From assembly GCF_009805705.1 (NCBI RefSeq), contig NZ_VSMB01000004.1, forward strand, positions 62,001-126,000: a DNA stretch of 64,000 nt, in the 5' to 3' direction. Below, in pieces: positions 60,383 through 64,000 of this stretch. The first letter of the stretch is position 1; every line of letters begins with the position of its first letter. The notes under the pieces were generated by a model that was not told the origin of the DNA, did not search any database, and worked only from the letters and a program-made list of their open reading frames with translations. The DNA is from Ruania rhizosphaerae (lineage in GTDB: Bacteria; Actinomycetota; Actinomycetes; Actinomycetales; Beutenbergiaceae). Position numbers and translations under genes: made by a program.

Positions 60383-60892
60383 ATGAGCACCGCAGTCCTC
60401 GACCTCCCGCAGGGCAGCCTGGAACTGCTCGACACTGACGTTGCCCAGACCTTGCTCGCCGCAGCGATCCCAGCGCGTGTTGCCTTCACGGCCACCGACG
60501 GCACCCCTCGCATCGTGCCGACCTGGTTCCGGTGGGCTGGCAGCGAGGTGGTCATGCCCACGTTCATCGCCGCACCGCACGTGAGCGGACCCTCCCGCCG
60601 GATTGCCGCGCTACGGGCACGCCCGGACGTTGCGGTCTCGATCGACACCGAGCAGACCCCGTCTCAAGCGCTGCTGCTCCGCGGCCAGGTGGATATCACT
60701 GAGGTCGATGGGATCGACCCGGACTTCGCCGATGCCGCCCACCACTACCTCGGCGCGGAAGGTGCGGACGACTATCTCGGCATGGCCGATCAGCCGGGCA
60801 CCCGGATGGCCCGGATCGCGTTGCGGCCGACCTGGGTCGGACTGCTCGACTTCGACGGCGGTCGCCTGCCGGACATCATGTCTGGGCGGTAG
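60383..60892 (+). CDS. PNPOx-fold flavin protein
   Basis: A 169-residue split-barrel flavin/F420-binding protein (VAFTATDGTPRIVPTWFRWAGSEVVMPTFI … IAALRARPDVAVSIDTEQTP … LLRGQVDITEVDG). HxlR regulators often control redox enzymes of this type under electrophile stress. ATG 60383 follows GGAGACTCC. Its end overlaps the convergent ParA gene by 17 bp. Cofactor (FMN or F420) is not determined by sequence alone. Confidence 0.88.
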   Translation: MSTAVLDLPQGSLELLDTDVAQTLLAAAIPARVAFTATDGTPRIVPTWFRWAGSEVVMPTFIAAPHVSGPSRRIAALRARPDVAVSIDTEQTPSQALLLRGQVDITEVDGIDPDFADAAHHYLGAEGADDYLGMADQPGTRMARIALRPTWVGLLDFDGGRLPDIMSGR

Positions 60893-61628
60893 CGAGGGCC
60901 CAGAGCTGCGCATATGCCTGCGTCACGTGGTGCCGCGGCGCGAACGTCGCCACTGGAGCGCGCTCGTCACCCATCCGCTCCACCACCACGCTGGCCGGAA
61001 CGACCACATCGACGATCTCGGAGTGCTCGGCGGGAAGCTCCTCGGCGGCCCGGCGGTGGGTGAGTTTGCGCCGGTCGACCATGGAGAGGAACGCCAGGAT
61101 CGGAGCCGGCTTCGCGGAGTCTGCCACCAGCTCGCGCACCTGCTCCAGCGAGCGCAGCGACAGCGCTGCGGGAGGCACAGGCGTCACGATCACGTCAGCC
61201 GAGCGCACCGCATTGTCGGCCACCAGCGACGCGCCGGGAGGACAGTCCAAGATCACGGTGTCGTAGGTACCAGCGGCGTCCTTGAGTACCTTCTGCAGCC
61301 GCCGACGGGACCCCTTTGCGGCGTCAAGCATCAGTTCGAGTTCCCGGTAGGAGTCATCAGCAGGGACGACGTCGATCGGGTGATGACCGTCGACGCTGGG
61401 TAGATCAGCCTTGCGAGCCACCTCGGAGATCGCATTGCTCCCCTTCAGCAACTTGGCGACCCCACCCTTGAGCTTGGGCTTCACGCCGGTCAGGTACGTG
61501 CTCGCGCCCTGAGCGTCCAGATCCCACAGCAGCACCCGGCCGGACTTGCTCGCCTCCCAGGCCAGGTTGAGCGCTGCCGACGTCTTCCCTGCTCCACCCT
61601 TGGTGGAGTACACCGCGACAACCTTCAT
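60876..61628 (-). CDS. ParA-family ATPase, orphan
   Basis: A 250-residue P-loop ATPase with deviant Walker A STKGGAGKTSAALNLAW at about residues 8-24, Walker A' VLLWDLDAQGAS and Walker B TVILDCPPGA. It lacks an N-terminal HTH and no parB gene or parS-like site is next to it, so it is probably not the chromosome partition ParA. ATG 61628 has TAGGGT 6 nt upstream (61640-61635), a leaderless start. Role in positioning a cell component is inferred. Confidence 0.9.
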   Translation of the reverse strand: MKVVAVYSTKGGAGKTSAALNLAWEASKSGRVLLWDLDAQGASTYLTGVKPKLKGGVAKLLKGSNAISEVARKADLPSVDGHHPIDVVPADDSYRELELMLDAAKGSRRRLQKVLKDAAGTYDTVILDCPPGASLVADNAVRSADVIVTPVPPAALSLRSLEQVRELVADSAKPAPILAFLSMVDRRKLTHRRAAEELPAEHSEIVDVVVPASVVVERMGDERAPVATFAPRHHVTQAYAQLWALATAQT

Positions 61629-61791
61629 GCACTCACCCTAGAAGCACGTCGATCACGTTGTCACTGCCGGTCGGCGGTGATCGGAGTCGAGCACGTGAAC
61701 GTTCGCTGAACGACCAGCGACACTTCGCTCCACCGTCTGCCCCTGTCACCGCCCTCGCCTACCGTGGTGCCCAGAGAGACAGGAGCACTGT

Positions 61792-62529
61792 ATGACCCAG
61801 ATCATCGCCCATCGCGGCAACTCGTCCGTGGCACCGGAGAACACCCTGCCCGCTTTCGCGGCCGCCGCGCTTGCGGGCGCCCACATGATCGAGATCGACG
61901 TGCAGGTGGCCGTCGACGGATCCGCCGTGGTCATCCACGACGCCAGTGTCGATCGCACCACCGACGGCGCCGGTATCGTCGCCGAGATGCGCGCCAAGGA
62001 TGTGCGCCACCTCGACGCAGGTGAGTGGTTCGACCCTGCCTACGAGGGCACACCTCTCCCCTTCTTCGGGGATGTCGTCACCCTGATGCTGCGCTACCCC
62101 GAGCTCGAGCTGCTGCTGGAACTGAAGGGCGCATGGCCCGCAGAGCCGACCCAGGCACTGCTGACCCAAGTCAAGGAAGCCGGCCTCACCGACCGGGTGC
62201 TCGCCCAGTCCTTCGAGGTGGAGATGTTGCGCACCCTGCAAACCCTGGCGCCGACGATGCGCCGGGCCCTGCTGGTCCAGGAGGCAGACACCCAGGCACT
62301 GGCGACCTGCGCGGAACTGGGCGCCGTCGCGTGCAACCCGTCCTCCGCCAGTGTGATCGCCGACCCGTCGGCCGCCACCCGCGTGCACGAGGCGGGACTG
62401 CAGATCTATACGTGGACCTCCAACGAGGCGGCCGAGTGGGCACCGTTGGTGGCCGCCGGGGTGAACGGCATCATCACCGACCGACCCGATCGGCTCGCGG
62501 GATGGCTCACCACCAGCCAGATCTCCTGA
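61792..62529 (+). CDS. Glycerophosphodiester phosphodiesterase
   Basis: A 245-residue GDPD TIM-barrel enzyme. The active site is in IIAHRGNSSVAPENTLPAF (His and Arg) and MIEIDVQVAVDGSAVVIHDASVDRTTDG (Glu/Asp metal ligands and second His). It releases glycerol-3-phosphate from glycerophosphodiesters. No signal peptide, so cytoplasmic. Ribosome binding site ACAGGAGCACTGT before ATG 61792. Confidence 0.94.
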   Translation: MTQIIAHRGNSSVAPENTLPAFAAAALAGAHMIEIDVQVAVDGSAVVIHDASVDRTTDGAGIVAEMRAKDVRHLDAGEWFDPAYEGTPLPFFGDVVTLMLRYPELELLLELKGAWPAEPTQALLTQVKEAGLTDRVLAQSFEVEMLRTLQTLAPTMRRALLVQEADTQALATCAELGAVACNPSSASVIADPSAATRVHEAGLQIYTWTSNEAAEWAPLVAAGVNGIITDRPDRLAGWLTTSQIS

Positions 62530-62684
62530 CCGCCGAGGTCGACTACTCGCACAATCCCCGCCTTCGCGCACAGTGACGGTCGGAACGCTCGACACCCACC
62601 CGTGCCATCGATCAGGAATCGAGAAGTGCACGACCCCGATGTCCGCCTACGGTGATGGCACCAGCGCAGACGAAGGGAACGACG

Positions 62685-63161
62685 ATGTCGACATCCGCCA
62701 AGAAGAGCACGGCCACCGCCGACGGATTCTCCGAACAGGAGCGGGAGGCGATCAAGCAACGCGCCGCCGAGCTCAAGACTCAGGCGCGGCGCGGCAGCCG
62801 CGCTGAGAAGGCCGAGGCCAAGGCAGCGGCTGACGAGGCCGATGTGCTCGCGAAGATCGCGAAGATGCCCGACGGGGATCGCCAGCTCGCCGAGCGCGTG
62901 CACGCGATCGTCGCAACCGCAGCGCCGGAACTGGCGCCCAAGCTCTACTACGGCCAGCCGGGCTATGCCCGCAACGGCAAGGTGGTCTGCTTCTTCCGCA
63001 GCGGCCAGATGGACAAGGAGCGCTACTCCACCTTCGGCGTCAGCACTCTCGCGGCACTCGACGAGAACTCCGGATTGTGGCCGACCGCCTACGCTCTCAC
63101 CGAACCCACCGAAGCGGCGTGGGAGCAACTTGCCACTCTGGTCGAGCGCGCGGTGAGCTAA
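62685..63161 (+). CDS. DUF1801 protein
   Basis: A 158-residue protein with a charged coiled-coil N-terminus (Lys/Glu/Ala-rich, residues 1-55) and a DUF1801 domain (IVATAAPELAPKLYYGQPGYARNGKVVCFFRSGQ). Function unknown, the fold is found in small stress proteins. ATG 62685 follows CGAAGGGAACGACG; the frame open from 62652 lacks a ribosome binding site. Confidence 0.85.
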   Translation: MSTSAKKSTATADGFSEQEREAIKQRAAELKTQARRGSRAEKAEAKAAADEADVLAKIAKMPDGDRQLAERVHAIVATAAPELAPKLYYGQPGYARNGKVVCFFRSGQMDKERYSTFGVSTLAALDENSGLWPTAYALTEPTEAAWEQLATLVERAVS

Positions 63162-63174
63162 CGCCTACATGCCG

Positions 63175-63234
63175 CGCCGAACGCTGACCTACTCGGCGTT
63201 TCCGGCGATTCGCCGAACAAGTCAGCGTTCGGCG
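63175..63234. terminator. Nested hairpin between DUF1801 gene and ribH
   Basis: CGCCGAACGCTGAC (63175-63188) pairs exactly with GTCAGCGTTCGGCG (63221-63234), and an inner TCGGCG/CGCCGA pair (63193-63198, 63211-63216) nests inside. It lies 14 nt after the DUF1801 stop, and the ribH gene ends from the other side, so it serves as a bidirectional terminator. Confidence 0.8.
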
Positions 63235-63293
63235 TGGGTGGTGGGTTCGAGATGGTGGGCACGGGGAGATGGGCGCGGGAGGGCGGGAGGGCA

Positions 63294-63779
63294 TCAGACC
63301 CCGGCACCCGCGAGCGCCACCGCGGTACTGATCGCCGCCACCGTCGCCTCGTAGCCGACGTCCTGCCGGGAGCCGGGCAGCCCGGCCCGGTCGCGCGCCT
63401 GCTCCACGCCGGTGCAGGTCAGCACGCCGAACCCGACCGGGACGCCGGTGGACGTGGCCACCTGGGTGAGCCCCGCCGTCACCCCCTGGCACACGTACTC
63501 GAAGTGTGCGGTGGTGCCCTGCAGCACCATCCCCAGCGCCACCACGGCATCGAACCCTCCCCGTGCCAGCCGGCCGGCAGCCACGGGCAGCTCGAAGCTG
63601 CCCGGCACCCGCACCACCTGCGGTTCCTCGATGCCCGCGTCCGCGAGCGCCCGGAGCGCCCCCTCGAGCAGGCCGGTGGTGATCTCCTCGTGCCAGCAGG
63701 CCGCCACGACGGCGACCCTCAGGTGCGGAACAGACGGCACCTGGATCTGTGGTCCGGTGTGCGGGGCGTGGGTGCTCAT
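63294..63779 (-). CDS. ribH: 6,7-dimethyl-8-ribityllumazine synthase
   Basis: A 161-residue enzyme that joins ArPP (5-amino-6-ribitylaminouracil) and dihydroxybutanone phosphate to lumazine in riboflavin synthesis. Motifs are [52 protein letters not shown] and [16 protein letters not shown]. Length is normal. It overlaps the upstream ribA-type gene by ATGA, so it belongs to the riboflavin operon. Confidence 0.97.
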   Translation of the reverse strand: MSTHAPHTGPQIQVPSVPHLRVAVVAACWHEEITTGLLEGALRALADAGIEEPQVVRVPGSFELPVAAGRLARGGFDAVVALGMVLQGTTAHFEYVCQGVTAGLTQVATSTGVPVGFGVLTCTGVEQARDRAGLPGSRQDVGYEATVAAISTAVALAGAGV

Positions 63780-64000
63780 ACTGGGGTCCTCTCGTGGGTG
63801 GTGGGTTCGTAGCCCGCGGGGCAGACGACGGCCGGCACGTAGCCCGCCGGCTCGTCAGTGGCGGCCGCCGGAGCGGCCGAGCGCGGGGCGGAAGACGAGG
63901 CAGTCGATCCGGGCACGACGGCCTCGGGCAGCCAGGGCAGCACATGCCCCATCCGCTCGGACTTGGTGCGCAGGTAGGCGAGGTTGTCGACGCCGACCGG
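63776..64000 (-). CDS. ribA: GTP cyclohydrolase II / RibBA, C-terminal end
   Basis: Only the last 74 residues are in the window; the gene continues past the right edge. [14 protein letters not shown] is the conserved end of the GTP cyclohydrolase II domain. An Ala/Ser/Pro-rich tail of about 45 residues follows, longer than usual. The stop overlaps the ribH ATG (ATGA). Whether an N-terminal RibB domain is fused cannot be seen here. Confidence 0.88.
   Translation of the reverse strand, partial: PVGVDNLAYLRTKSERMGHVLPWLPEAVVPGSTASSSAPRSAAPAAATDEPAGYVPAVVCPAGYEPTTHERTPV

Overview
The window is high-GC, densely coded DNA from an actinobacterium. Support comes from an Lsr2-type nucleoid protein, a SAM-IV-type riboswitch, a RecBCD operon, leaderless starts placed 6-8 nt after TANNNT boxes, and two-component and LuxR-type regulators of actinobacterial form. 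The overall set fits the Micrococcales (for example Ruania/Georgenia relatives), but that placement is inference. No phage, insertion sequence or CRISPR array was seen. About 65 protein genes and one tRNA are supported.

Layout. 0-5.6 kb: ABC ATPase and LolA-like secreted protein, divergent from an OmpR-type regulator and kinase, then a membrane protein with a GntR/YtrA-type regulator. 5.7-13.1 kb: SDR, decayed DNA beside tRNA-Ser(CGA), Sir2, TadA, uracil phosphoribosyltransferase, a DUF1737-rhodanese-MetZ operon, and a lipoprotein. 13.2-25.3 kb: large LuxR-type ATPase regulator, riboswitch-controlled class V aminotransferase, alpha/beta hydrolase, membrane and secreted proteins of unknown role, Lsr2, DUF1266 protein and TRIC channel. 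25.4-31.7 kb: a complete beta-glucoside operon (binding protein, two permeases, GH1 beta-glucosidase, LacI regulator) with two LacI-type operators in front. 31.8-50.4 kb: a large catabolic island of amide- and ring-hydrolysing enzymes with an ABC importer and folate enzymes. 50.5-59.8 kb: recC-recB-recD. 59.8-64 kb: HxlR regulator with divergent flavin protein, orphan ParA, GDPD, DUF1801 protein and the end of a riboflavin operon.

The most interesting part is the 31.8-50.4 kb island. Two divergent promoters 10 kb apart carry the same 19-bp operator, ATGTT-N9-AACAT, and an XRE-cupin regulator gene sits beside one of them. The products include two amidohydrolases, an acetamidase/formamidase, a creatininase-family hydrolase, an AtzH-amidase fusion, an isochorismatase-family hydrolase, an MBL hydrolase, an FAD oxidase, a flavin reductase, a PNPOx protein, an SMP-30 lactonase, a formimidoyl-THF cyclodeaminase-like protein, an MTHFR-like protein with its cysteine domain at the wrong end, and an NMT1/THI5-type ABC importer. 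I infer uptake and stepwise opening of a small N-heterocycle, cyclic ureide or related compound, with one-carbon units passed to folate. The substrate is not identifiable from sequence alone.

Other notable signals are a 74-bp dispersed repeat whose first three bases supply the TGA stop codon of the gene before it, a graveyard of two fused toxin-antitoxin systems, an Lsr2 without the usual RGR AT-hook, and in-frame tandem repeats in recD and one amidohydrolase.
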